Assembly (NCBI GenBank): GCA_964587125.1
Contig: CAZPKC010000004.1
Span: 55,246-119,245, forward strand
Direction: 5' to 3'
Length of the DNA stretch: 64,000 nucleotides
Source of the DNA: CAIXLI01 sp964587125
GTDB taxonomy: Bacteria > Pseudomonadota > Alphaproteobacteria > UBA9219
A program made the position numbers and the translations under genes. This document shows, piece by piece, positions 7,574-14,486 of the stretch. Within the stretch, counting starts at the first letter, position 1; every line of letters begins with the position of its first letter. The notes under the pieces were generated by a model. That model saw only the letters and a list, made by a program, of their open reading frames with translations. It searched no databases and was not told where the DNA came from.

Positions 7574-9688
7574 ATGCTTCTCCGCCGCTCACGCTTCGTT
7601 CACCAACTTCCCGTTGGCCAAGGCCGCATCCTTATCGTGCATGCGGTAAGCGCTTTGCGCCTGCCGGCGGACCGCGACGTCGATATTCTCCTGAATTATT
7701 TTGCAAAACCGCGCCGCGTGCCCGAAGAATGCGAGGCGTTGACAAAGCTCATCCCCTTCACGCGCGACGCCATCGAACGCGCGATCGCGGGACTGGTCGA
7801 ACGCCAAATTTTGACCGAAAAAACGCCGGAAGAAGAAGAGGCCTCCGTAGCTTTGGCCCTTGCGCCGACGCACGGGCGCGATCCGGGCGAAATTCTGGAA
7901 CGCTATCGCCGCGAGCTGAAAGAAGGCGCGATGCCCTATTGGGCGGCGGCTGCGTCTCACGGCATGGGTGATTTAGGCGCGAACGCCGCGCGCGTTGACG
8001 CTTTGTTATTCGGCGATTGCGATATCCAGATGGAAGCGGATTTTCTGCGTCAGGAAGCCGCAAAGCGCGGCATCGACCTGCGCGTCTCGGCGACCTTTCC
8101 GGACGACGTGCGTTTTGCGGGCGAACATAAGCACGACGCGATTTTCATCGGCGCGTTGCGCGCGCGGCACACGATCGTCGAGCCTCCCGTATCCGGGCAA
8201 AATCCTCATGCGATTTATATCGCGCAGGCGCGGCATCTCTTGACCCAATTGCGCGAAAGAAGCGGCGCGCCGATTCTTATCGACAATCTGCCCGAGCCGA
8301 CCGTCCAGCCTTTAGGTTTGGCGGAGCAGGGGTTGCTCGGGCATCGCACGCGTTTCCGGTCGGCAAACGTCGCGCTTTCTGAAATGGCATCGACACTATC
8401 GGGCGTTTCCGTCGTCGATGTCGCGGCTGCGCTGGGCGCTGCGGGAAGCGAAAGGATGTTGGACGACGGGCTTGTCGGATTTACGCATTTCGGTTCGCCC
8501 GGCTGGATGCTGCAAAGGCCGGAATCCGAAAAAGCCGCCGTGCACAACATATTTCCCGATTCCACGCCCTTGGCGCAATCGGTCGGCGGCGATCCGTACG
8601 GGCGCGAGAAAGTCTTGGCGGTAACGCATATCGACGCGCTTATGACCGTCCTCGGGATCGGGCGCAAAAAATGCGTGATCCTCGATCTCGACGGAACTTT
8701 GTGGCCGGGCGTGCTGGCCGAAACCGGAAGCCCCTTCGCGTGGGAGCCGGAAATCAGCGGCGCGTTTTCCTATATCGGGCTTTATTTCGGCCTCCACGAA
8801 GCCTTGCTATGCCTGAAAAAGCGCGGCGTCGTTCTGGCCTGCGTCAGCAAAAACGACGAAGCGACGGTGCGCGATTTGTGGAAATATCCCGACACTTATC
8901 CCAAAAGCCGCCTTCTGACTCCGGGCGATTTCGTGACGTGGCGCGTCAACTGGAAAGACAAGGTCGATAACATCCGGTCGATCGCCGAAGAACTGGGCTT
9001 CGCGCTCGACGCGTTTTTGTTCATCGACGATCATCCCGTCGAGCGCGACCGCGTGCGCCAGCGCCTTCCCGAAGTCGAAGTCTGGGGCGAAGACCCCTTT
9101 ATCCTGCGCCGCCGCTTGTTGAACGATCCGCGCCTGCAATTGCCCGTGATTACCGAAGAATCCGCCACGCGCAGCGAATTGGTCAAAGCCCAGTTGGAAC
9201 GCCAGCACTTGCGCGCCGAAACGCTCGACGAAGGAAAATATATCGCTTCGTTGAACATCCAATGCCGCATCGAGAAAGTGTCGGCGGATTCTAAACGCCT
9301 GACGCGCGTCGAGGAGCTTTTCCAGCGCACGACCCAGTTCAACGCCACGGGACGGAAATTTTCGCTCAACGAACTGGAGTCTTTGGCGAAAAATCCAGCC
9401 GCGTCCGTTTTCGCCATCGACGTTTCCGACCGTTTCGGCGATCACGGGCTTGTCGGCGCCGCCGTCGTCGCCGACGGGGAAATTCTGGGATTGGCGATGA
9501 GCTGCCGCGTGCTCGGCATGGGCGTCGAACACGCGTTCATGCGGCATATTCTGGCCGAGACGAAAAAAACAGGAACGGTTTTGTCTGGGCGCATCGTCGA
9601 AACGCCGCGCAATATGCCCGTGCGCAATCTTTACCGCGATAACGGCTTCACCGAGACGGAAAAGGGGCTTTGGCAAAAAGAGTTATGA
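7574..9688 (+). CDS. FkbH-like HAD-IIIC phosphatase with extra N-terminal domain
   Basis: A 704-residue multidomain protein. Residues 1-85 look like a winged-helix, PqqD/RRE-type module (SRFVHQLPVG..LLNYF..IERAIAGLVERQIL). A SGNH-like region follows (GDCD near 155, NLPEP near 240, THFGSPG near 300), then the HAD phosphatase motif DLDGTLWPG at about 373 and IDDHPVERDRVR, and finally a GNAT-like C-terminal domain (GLVGAAVV, NLYRDNGF). The HAD-GNAT architecture is that of FkbH/HAD-IIIC proteins, which load a glyceryl unit onto a carrier protein or act in surface-glycan and polyketide routes. No carrier-protein or PKS gene is nearby, so the substrate is unknown. It is followed after 60 bases by the redoxin/2OG-oxygenase gene on the same strand. 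Confidence 0.82.
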   Translation: MLLRRSRFVHQLPVGQGRILIVHAVSALRLPADRDVDILLNYFAKPRRVPEECEALTKLIPFTRDAIERAIAGLVERQILTEKTPEEEEASVALALAPTHGRDPGEILERYRRELKEGAMPYWAAAASHGMGDLGANAARVDALLFGDCDIQMEADFLRQEAAKRGIDLRVSATFPDDVRFAGEHKHDAIFIGALRARHTIVEPPVSGQNPHAIYIAQARHLLTQLRERSGAPILIDNLPEPTVQPLGLAEQGLLGHRTRFRSANVALSEMASTLSGVSVVDVAAALGAAGSERMLDDGLVGFTHFGSPGWMLQRPESEKAAVHNIFPDSTPLAQSVGGDPYGREKVLAVTHIDALMTVLGIGRKKCVILDLDGTLWPGVLAETGSPFAWEPEISGAFSYIGLYFGLHEALLCLKKRGVVLACVSKNDEATVRDLWKYPDTYPKSRLLTPGDFVTWRVNWKDKVDNIRSIAEELGFALDAFLFIDDHPVERDRVRQRLPEVEVWGEDPFILRRRLLNDPRLQLPVITEESATRSELVKAQLERQHLRAETLDEGKYIASLNIQCRIEKVSADSKRLTRVEELFQRTTQFNATGRKFSLNELESLAKNPAASVFAIDVSDRFGDHGLVGAAVVADGEILGLAMSCRVLGMGVEHAFMRHILAETKKTGTVLSGRIVETPRNMPVRNLYRDNGFTETEKGLWQKEL

Positions 9689-9748
9689 ACGCGTGTTGAT
9701 ACCCTGCCTGCCGAAGAGTACCCTTATTTCGAACAAGGAGGATTCTCT

Positions 9749-10894
9749 ATGAGCAACTCCCCAAAGTATCTTGCGGCGGGCGACCGCGCGCCGAATAGTA
9801 CGGGCATCACGGCGGAAGGGGCCGTCTACGCTTCCGAAAGCCAATCCGGCCGCGCGGTGGCGATGATCCTTTGCCGGAATCTCGACGTTCCCGAACTTAT
9901 TCCCCTCCTCGGCGCCCTTTCCGCGCAGGCCGACGAATTTTCCTCGCGCGAGGTCGATCTGGTGGCGATGATCGGCGAGGACGTCAGCCGCGTTCTGGGA
10001 TTTAAGATTGAGCATCCGAGCCGCGTCACGCTCATCGGCGCGCTCGACACCTTTCTGGAGCAGAACGCCGTAAAGGGCAAATTGCCGGAAGTCATGAAGG
10101 GTTCCCCGAAAGATTTTATGGAACGCATCGGCTTCGAGAGCAAAAAACCTGAAATCCTCATCCTCGACAGAAACCAAAGAGTCGCCGGACGCATCGTGCC
10201 GGACAGCGTAGAAAACATGGTCGCCCAAACGCTGGCCGTTGTGAAAGCGCTGCCCTTTGAAACGCCGCGCGATATCTTCGCGCCCGCGCCGGTCTTGATC
10301 CTTCATAATCTGCTTGACCCCGACTTATGCGAGGAACTGATCGAGATGCACAAGGCTGACGGCGGCTCGGAAAGCCCGTCCCTCATGCGCGACGAACAAG
10401 GGCGTCCGGGGCACAAGGTCGATCACCGGCTTAAAAAGCGCCGCGATTTTCTTCTGGAGCGCGACCACCCCATGTCCGTCCGGCTTACCGACATCGTCAT
10501 GAGGCGCGTCGTTCCCGAGATCAAACGCTGCTTTCAGGCGGAAGTCACGCACATGGATCGCTTCAACGTCGCGTGCTATCCGGGCGACGGCGGCCATTTC
10601 CGCAGGCACAGGGACAACAGGCCGGAGCTTGTCTCCTTCCGCCGGTTCGCCCTGTCGATCAATCTCACGTCCCCTGGCAAAGGCTACGAAGGCGGCTACC
10701 TGCGGCTTCCGGAATTCAACAACCACCATTATTGCTGTCCCACGGGGGCGGGAGTCACTTTTTCCGTCGCGCTTTTGCACGAAATAACGCCGGTTTTGAG
10801 CGGCAACCGCTATGTTCTGGTCACGCATCTGCACGACGACGAAGGCGAGATAAAGTGGCTCGAAATGCGCAAAACCTTGGCAGGCGTTGTCTAG
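9749..10894 (+). CDS. Redoxin-like domain fused to 2OG-Fe(II) oxygenase
   Basis: A 381-residue protein. Residues 1-165 resemble a peroxiredoxin/thioredoxin-fold domain (AGDRAPNSTGIT, RAVAMILCRNLDVPE, PEILILDRNQRVAGRI). Residues 175-375 are a prolyl-4-hydroxylase-type 2-oxoglutarate/Fe(II) dioxygenase, with the metal ligands in HFRRHRDN (HxD) and LLHEITPV and the 2OG-binding Arg in SGNRYVLVTHL. It would hydroxylate an unidentified protein or small molecule. AAGGAGG sits eight bases upstream of the ATG. It lies 60 bases downstream of the FkbH-like gene in the same direction, so the two are probably cotranscribed. The redoxin part shows no obvious CxxC pair. Confidence 0.82.
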   Translation: MSNSPKYLAAGDRAPNSTGITAEGAVYASESQSGRAVAMILCRNLDVPELIPLLGALSAQADEFSSREVDLVAMIGEDVSRVLGFKIEHPSRVTLIGALDTFLEQNAVKGKLPEVMKGSPKDFMERIGFESKKPEILILDRNQRVAGRIVPDSVENMVAQTLAVVKALPFETPRDIFAPAPVLILHNLLDPDLCEELIEMHKADGGSESPSLMRDEQGRPGHKVDHRLKKRRDFLLERDHPMSVRLTDIVMRRVVPEIKRCFQAEVTHMDRFNVACYPGDGGHFRRHRDNRPELVSFRRFALSINLTSPGKGYEGGYLRLPEFNNHHYCCPTGAGVTFSVALLHEITPVLSGNRYVLVTHLHDDEGEIKWLEMRKTLAGVV

Positions 10895-10917
10895 AAAACC
10901 TTTGAATAAAAGCGTTT

Positions 10918-11775
10918 TTATCTTTCCGGAGTAAGAAGCGCTTTTGGCGGGCAAAGATTTTTAATCCGCGCTTGCTCGTGTTGATAGAGATAGGCCTCTC
11001 GCTCGTATCTATTTATCTTCTCTCCGAACACATAGTTAGTCGTGACAAGGGTGCATTTCCCGAAGAGCTTGCCCACGACGATTTCCATGATTTTCGGTAT
11101 TTCGGCGCCGGGATCGCGTTTACTTATATTTTCCGTGTACAGAACCTTTGAGCTTTTTTCCGCGAAGTGATCGTTATATTCGATAAGTCCCAAAACGCGC
11201 GATCCGAGGCTTGCTTCGCGGACGACAACCTTGCCGTCTGCATGGAAAACGATGGAGAGGCCTTTGACGATGCTTCCCGCTTCATACACATCCCTGCTGC
11301 CGTTAAATTCCCGTGGATCTATGGATTCATTGCGAGCAAATATTTTATGGCGAATTCCGGGAATAAGAATGGTTTTCGTCGCTCCCCAGCCTTTCGATTG
11401 GTCCCAATCGCCCAGAATGTATTTGGGCATCGAAGCGCGATCGGTGCCGTTGCTTTCGATGAAAACCCCGTTTTCGATAGCTTCGCTGTAATACGTTCTT
11501 AAATAATCGGTATTCTCGACGGCGATTTCTTCCAGCCCCATCGCGCGCAAATCGGCGCAAATCGCCTGAGCGATTTTGTCGAATTCGGCCCGAACGCCTG
11601 CGCTTTTTACCCATATTTCCGCTAAACGAACCTCTTCTGCGGCAATTCTGTCGGCTTCTTTCGCTTCCTGCGCGTCCCTTGCCGCTTTCTCTTGCTGCCG
11701 CAGTTTGCCCTGTTTTGTCTCTTCGTCGGCGACAAAGCGGCAAATGACTCGGGTTAATATCGCGCTGGCGCTCAT
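10918..11775 (-). CDS. Hypothetical protein, 285 residues
   Basis: Not recognised. Residues 15-55 form a charged helix (KQGKLRQQEKAARDAQEAKEADRI) that could be a coiled coil. The rest is a mixed alpha/beta domain (about 60-285) with short motifs such as MPKYILGDWDQSKGWG and VFHADGKVVVRE. There is no signal peptide and no membrane helix in the chosen form. The frame extends to 11877, but MSASAILTRV at 11775 has AGAGGAAG six bases upstream, and the extension would add an unlikely hydrophobic stretch. The gene is convergent with the 2OG-oxygenase gene, 23 bases away, and stands alone. Confidence 0.65.
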   Translation of the reverse strand: MSASAILTRVICRFVADEETKQGKLRQQEKAARDAQEAKEADRIAAEEVRLAEIWVKSAGVRAEFDKIAQAICADLRAMGLEEIAVENTDYLRTYYSEAIENGVFIESNGTDRASMPKYILGDWDQSKGWGATKTILIPGIRHKIFARNESIDPREFNGSRDVYEAGSIVKGLSIVFHADGKVVVREASLGSRVLGLIEYNDHFAEKSSKVLYTENISKRDPGAEIPKIMEIVVGKLFGKCTLVTTNYVFGEKINRYEREAYLYQHEQARIKNLCPPKALLTPER

Positions 11776-12033
11776 TCTAATCTTCCTCTTGAATACAGTT
11801 CTTCGAAATAGATTAAACCTCGTGAAGGATAATAGCATAAGGAGTAGGGGGGCTTCGATAGGAATAAATACTTTCATTCAAGAATCATGCGGTTAGTCCT
11901 CATCTTTTGATGATCTTTTGATGAATTTCAGCGTGTTTTACCGATAAAGATTGACGAAAGCATTTCTAGCCCCTAACCCTCTGCCCGCGAGAAGCGTTGC
12001 GATTGCCGCGCGCCGACACCATATAGTAAAGAA

Positions 12034-13848
12034 ATGAATCTACGTAACATCGCCATCATCGCCCACGTCGACCACGGGAAGACTACGCTCGTCGATCAGA
12101 TGCTCAAGCAGTCCGGCACGTTCCGCGCCAATCAACAGGTCGCGGAATGCGCGATGGACAGCAACGAGCTGGAACGCGAACGCGGCATCACCATTTTGGC
12201 CAAGTGCACGTCGATTTTGCACGGCGATTTGCGCATCAATATCGTCGATACGCCGGGGCACGCCGATTTCGGCGGCGAAGTCGAACGCATCCTCTCGATG
12301 GTCGACGGCGTCGTGCTGCTCGTCGATTCCGCCGAAGGCCCGTTGCCGCAGACGAAATTCGTGCTTTCGAAGGCTTTGGCCATCGGTCTTCGCCCGATGG
12401 TTATTATCAATAAAATCGACCGTTCCGACGCGCGCCCGCATCAGGTTCACGACGAAATTTTCGATCTCTTCGCCGCGCTCGACGCTTCCGAAGAGCAGCT
12501 CGATTTCCCGACCCTTTTCGCCTCGGGCCGCAACGGCTGGGCGATCGAAAAGATGGGGCAGGAGCCGAAAGACCTTGGCCCCTTGTTCGATCTCATCGCA
12601 AAACACGTGCCCGCGCCCAAGGTCGATCCCACGGCGCCTTTTAAACTGCTTGCGACGATCCTCGAAGGAAACCCCTATCTCGGCCGTTTGCTCACGGGCC
12701 GCGTCGAGAGCGGAATTGTCCGGCAAAACATGCAAATCAAGGCGCTCACGCACGACGGCAAATTCATCGAGCAAGGCCGCGTGACTAAAATCCTCTCCTT
12801 CCGCGGGCTCGAGCGCGTTCCGGTCGATGAAGCGCAAGCGGGCGACATCGTCGCGATAGCGGGCCTCGGCAAAGCGACCGTCGCCGACACGCTCTGCGAT
12901 CCGAGCGTCGAAGAACCGCTTCACGCGCGTCCCATCGACCCTCCGACGATTGCGATGACGTTTTCGGTCAACGATTCGCCGCTTGCGGGAACGGAAGGCG
13001 AAAAAGTGCAAGGCCGCGTCATCCGCGAACGCCTGTTGCGCGAAGTCGAAAGCAACGTGGCGATCCGCATGACGGAATCCGAAGACCGCGACGCGTTCGA
13101 AGTGGCGGGGCGCGGCGAATTGCAACTCGGGATCCTCATCGAAACGATGCGCCGCGAAGGCTTCGAAGTCTCGATCAGCCGCCCGCGCGTTCTCTTCAAG
13201 ACGATAGACGGCCAGCGTCAGGAACCTATCGAAGAAGTCGTCATCGACGTGGACGAAGCCTACTCGGGCACGGTCGTGAACCACATGTCCGAACGCAAGG
13301 CCGAGATGACCGATATGAGGCCTTCGGGCGGCGGCAAAGTGCGCCTGACTTTTCTGGCTCCCTCGCGCGGCCTTATCGGCTACTACGGCGATTTTCTGTC
13401 GGAAACGCGCGGCACAGGCATCATGAACCGCCTTTTCCACAGCTATGCGCCCTACAAAGGCCCCATCGCCGCGCGCCGCACGGGCGTGATGATCTCGAAC
13501 GGGCAGGGCGACGCGGTGCCCTACGCGATGTGGAAACTCGAAGAGCGCGGCCCGATGATGATCGTCCCCGGCACGAAAGTGTACGAAGGCATGATCATCG
13601 GCGAGCATTCCAAGAGCAACGATCTCGACGTGAACGTTCTGGAAGGCAAAAAGCTCACGAATATCCGCACGACGTCGAAAGACGAAGCCGTCCGCCTCAC
13701 GCCGCCGATGATCCTGACGCTCGAAAAAGCGATTGCGTATATCGCGGACGACGAATTGGTCGAAGTGACGCCGAAATCCATCCGCCTCCGCAAACGGTAT
13801 CTGGACCCGCTGACTCGTAAAAGAATGGCAAGGGCTGCTGAGGCCTAA
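12034..13848 (+). CDS. typA: Ribosome-associated translational GTPase TypA/BipA
   Basis: A 604-residue GTPase of the elongation-factor family. It has the P-loop AHVDHGKTTLVDQML (residues 9-23), switch motif RERGITILAK, DTPGH (near 74), NKID (near 128), then the EF-G-like beta-barrel and domain V, and the TypA C-terminal domain ending RKRYLDPLTRKRMARAAEA. It binds the ribosome and assists 50S assembly under stress. The ribosome binding site is weak. The last 22 codons use codons unlike the rest of the gene (CGG, CGT, AGA, AGG, GCT). A second version of the same 22 codons, written in the chromosome's usual codons, follows at 13868-13933. Confidence 0.96.
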   Translation: MNLRNIAIIAHVDHGKTTLVDQMLKQSGTFRANQQVAECAMDSNELERERGITILAKCTSILHGDLRINIVDTPGHADFGGEVERILSMVDGVVLLVDSAEGPLPQTKFVLSKALAIGLRPMVIINKIDRSDARPHQVHDEIFDLFAALDASEEQLDFPTLFASGRNGWAIEKMGQEPKDLGPLFDLIAKHVPAPKVDPTAPFKLLATILEGNPYLGRLLTGRVESGIVRQNMQIKALTHDGKFIEQGRVTKILSFRGLERVPVDEAQAGDIVAIAGLGKATVADTLCDPSVEEPLHARPIDPPTIAMTFSVNDSPLAGTEGEKVQGRVIRERLLREVESNVAIRMTESEDRDAFEVAGRGELQLGILIETMRREGFEVSISRPRVLFKTIDGQRQEPIEEVVIDVDEAYSGTVVNHMSERKAEMTDMRPSGGGKVRLTFLAPSRGLIGYYGDFLSETRGTGIMNRLFHSYAPYKGPIAARRTGVMISNGQGDAVPYAMWKLEERGPMMIVPGTKVYEGMIIGEHSKSNDLDVNVLEGKKLTNIRTTSKDEAVRLTPPMILTLEKAIAYIADDELVEVTPKSIRLRKRYLDPLTRKRMARAAEA

Positions 13849-13933
13849 TGCTACGGCGCGACAAGTCCGCCTCCGCAAACGCTACCTCGATCCATTGACG
13901 CGCAAGCGCATGGCCCGCGCGGCGGAAGCGTGA
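13781..13933 (+). repeat. Duplicated typA 3' end (recoded copy plus probable original)
   Basis: The real gene ends at 13848. Eighty-five bases further on, a second segment (13868-13933) encodes exactly the same 21 residues, RLRKRYLDPLTRKRMARAAE plus A, and a stop, but with many synonymous changes (CGC for CGG/CGT/AGA/AGG, GCG for GCT, TGA for TAA). The two copies share an identical 16-base core, tccgcctccgcaaacg, at 13781-13796 and 13866-13881. A crossover at the 3' end of a gene that restores the reading frame from incoming DNA is the known signature of site-specific integration. The rest of the element is missing. Confidence 0.7.
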
Positions 13934-13935
13934 CC

Positions 13936-14057
13936 CTTCGCGTGAAGCTGGGCTGCAAATCGCGCTTTTCTCGATTTTCGATGCTCGCGTACGCAAGTAA
14001 GTACGCTCCGCTCAAAAATCTCGAAAATCACAATTTTCGCCTCAGCTTGACGCGAAG
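13936..14057. repeat. Long imperfect palindrome, family C copy 1
   Basis: An extended stem-loop starts two bases after the second typA stop. The outer arms are cttcgcgtgaagctg and cagcttgacgcgaag; the inner part gggctgcaaatcgcgctttt pairs imperfectly with the tcgaaaatcacaattttcgcc side. A second copy lies at 58690-58811, one base after the rluC-like stop codon. Inner sequences are conserved between the copies, while the outer arms differ but remain self-complementary. It may act as a transcript end or be a miniature mobile palindrome. Confidence 0.7.
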
Positions 14058-14086
14058 CCCCCTCCCATGCCGCATACTATCTTGTC

Positions 14087-14156
14087 GTCATTCCGGAAAA
14101 TTCGCCTTTTGCTCTTCGCAAAATGCGAATTTATCCGGAATCCGATTTGTTTTTCT
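14087..14156. repeat. Palindromic repeat, family B copy 1
   Basis: It begins gtcattccggaaaattcgcc and continues to atccggaatccgatttg, forming an inverted pair around ccggaa. Relatives occur at 21416-21565, 50338-50380, 50516-50577 and 50946-50988. It lies between typA and a sigma70-like promoter. Confidence 0.65.
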
Positions 14157-14214
14157 TTCCCGTTTTTTCTTCAACCCCTTGACTTTCAACGCAAAATAAT
14201 TTTTAAAAAATATC

Positions 14215-14242
14215 TTGCATTTTTCCCACATTAGTGTAGGAT
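14215..14242 (+). promoter_or_regulatory. Sigma70-type promoter for an unidentified transcript
   Basis: TTGCAT at 14215-14220 and TAGGAT at 14237-14242 are separated by 16 bases, in an AT-rich stretch. Transcription would start near 14249 and run toward the convergent pheT gene. No annotated plus-strand gene lies downstream, so the product must be a short RNA or peptide. Confidence 0.55.
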
Positions 14243-14248
14243 ATTTCC

Positions 14249-14433
14249 GTCGTCTACCCGAAGAGGATTGACATGTAGGGGCGATGATAGGCTCAAGCAG
14301 GCTCTCCCGCGAGGCGTACGATTGCGGGGCAAAGGGCCCGATGCTGCCTCGGCGTTGTACCTTTCCGCGTTGTCGCGCGGGAAGCCCGCGGGATCGTCTT
14401 ATCTTGGAAGATTTGGCGAAGACAAAGGTTTAA
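14249..14433 (+). ncRNA. Candidate small RNA or leader transcript of unknown family
   Basis: About 185 GC-rich bases follow the 14215 promoter and differ sharply from the AT-rich flanks. Several arms could pair, including a perfect CGCGGG-AAG-CCCGCG hairpin at about 14378-14392, followed by a T-rich stretch. Near the 5' end, AAGAGGA precedes ATG-TAG (14273-14278), a start codon directly followed by a stop. Another ATG at 14284 opens a 49-codon frame to 14433 whose product resembles nothing known. I see no hallmark of 4.5S, RNase P, tmRNA or common riboswitches. Confidence 0.35.
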
Positions 14434-14486
14434 AAAGGGTTTGAAAGATGAAGTTGGAATAAAAACGGCGATTTAAAAAACAAGTT

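Noticed and set aside
12040..13878. 612-codon minus-strand frame antisense to typA
   Set aside because: GC-rich antisense shadow; its Arg/His/Asp-rich composition and the clear TypA motifs on the plus strand rule it out. The same applies to long shadows opposite hemY, uvrA, gpmI and topA.
14249..14433. tmRNA, 4.5S RNA, RNase P RNA or riboswitch identity for the 14.3-kb transcript
   Set aside because: None of the conserved blocks I would look for (tag-peptide codons, GGAAGCAGCC-type SRP loop, GAGGAAAGTCC, TPP or B12 boxes) is present.
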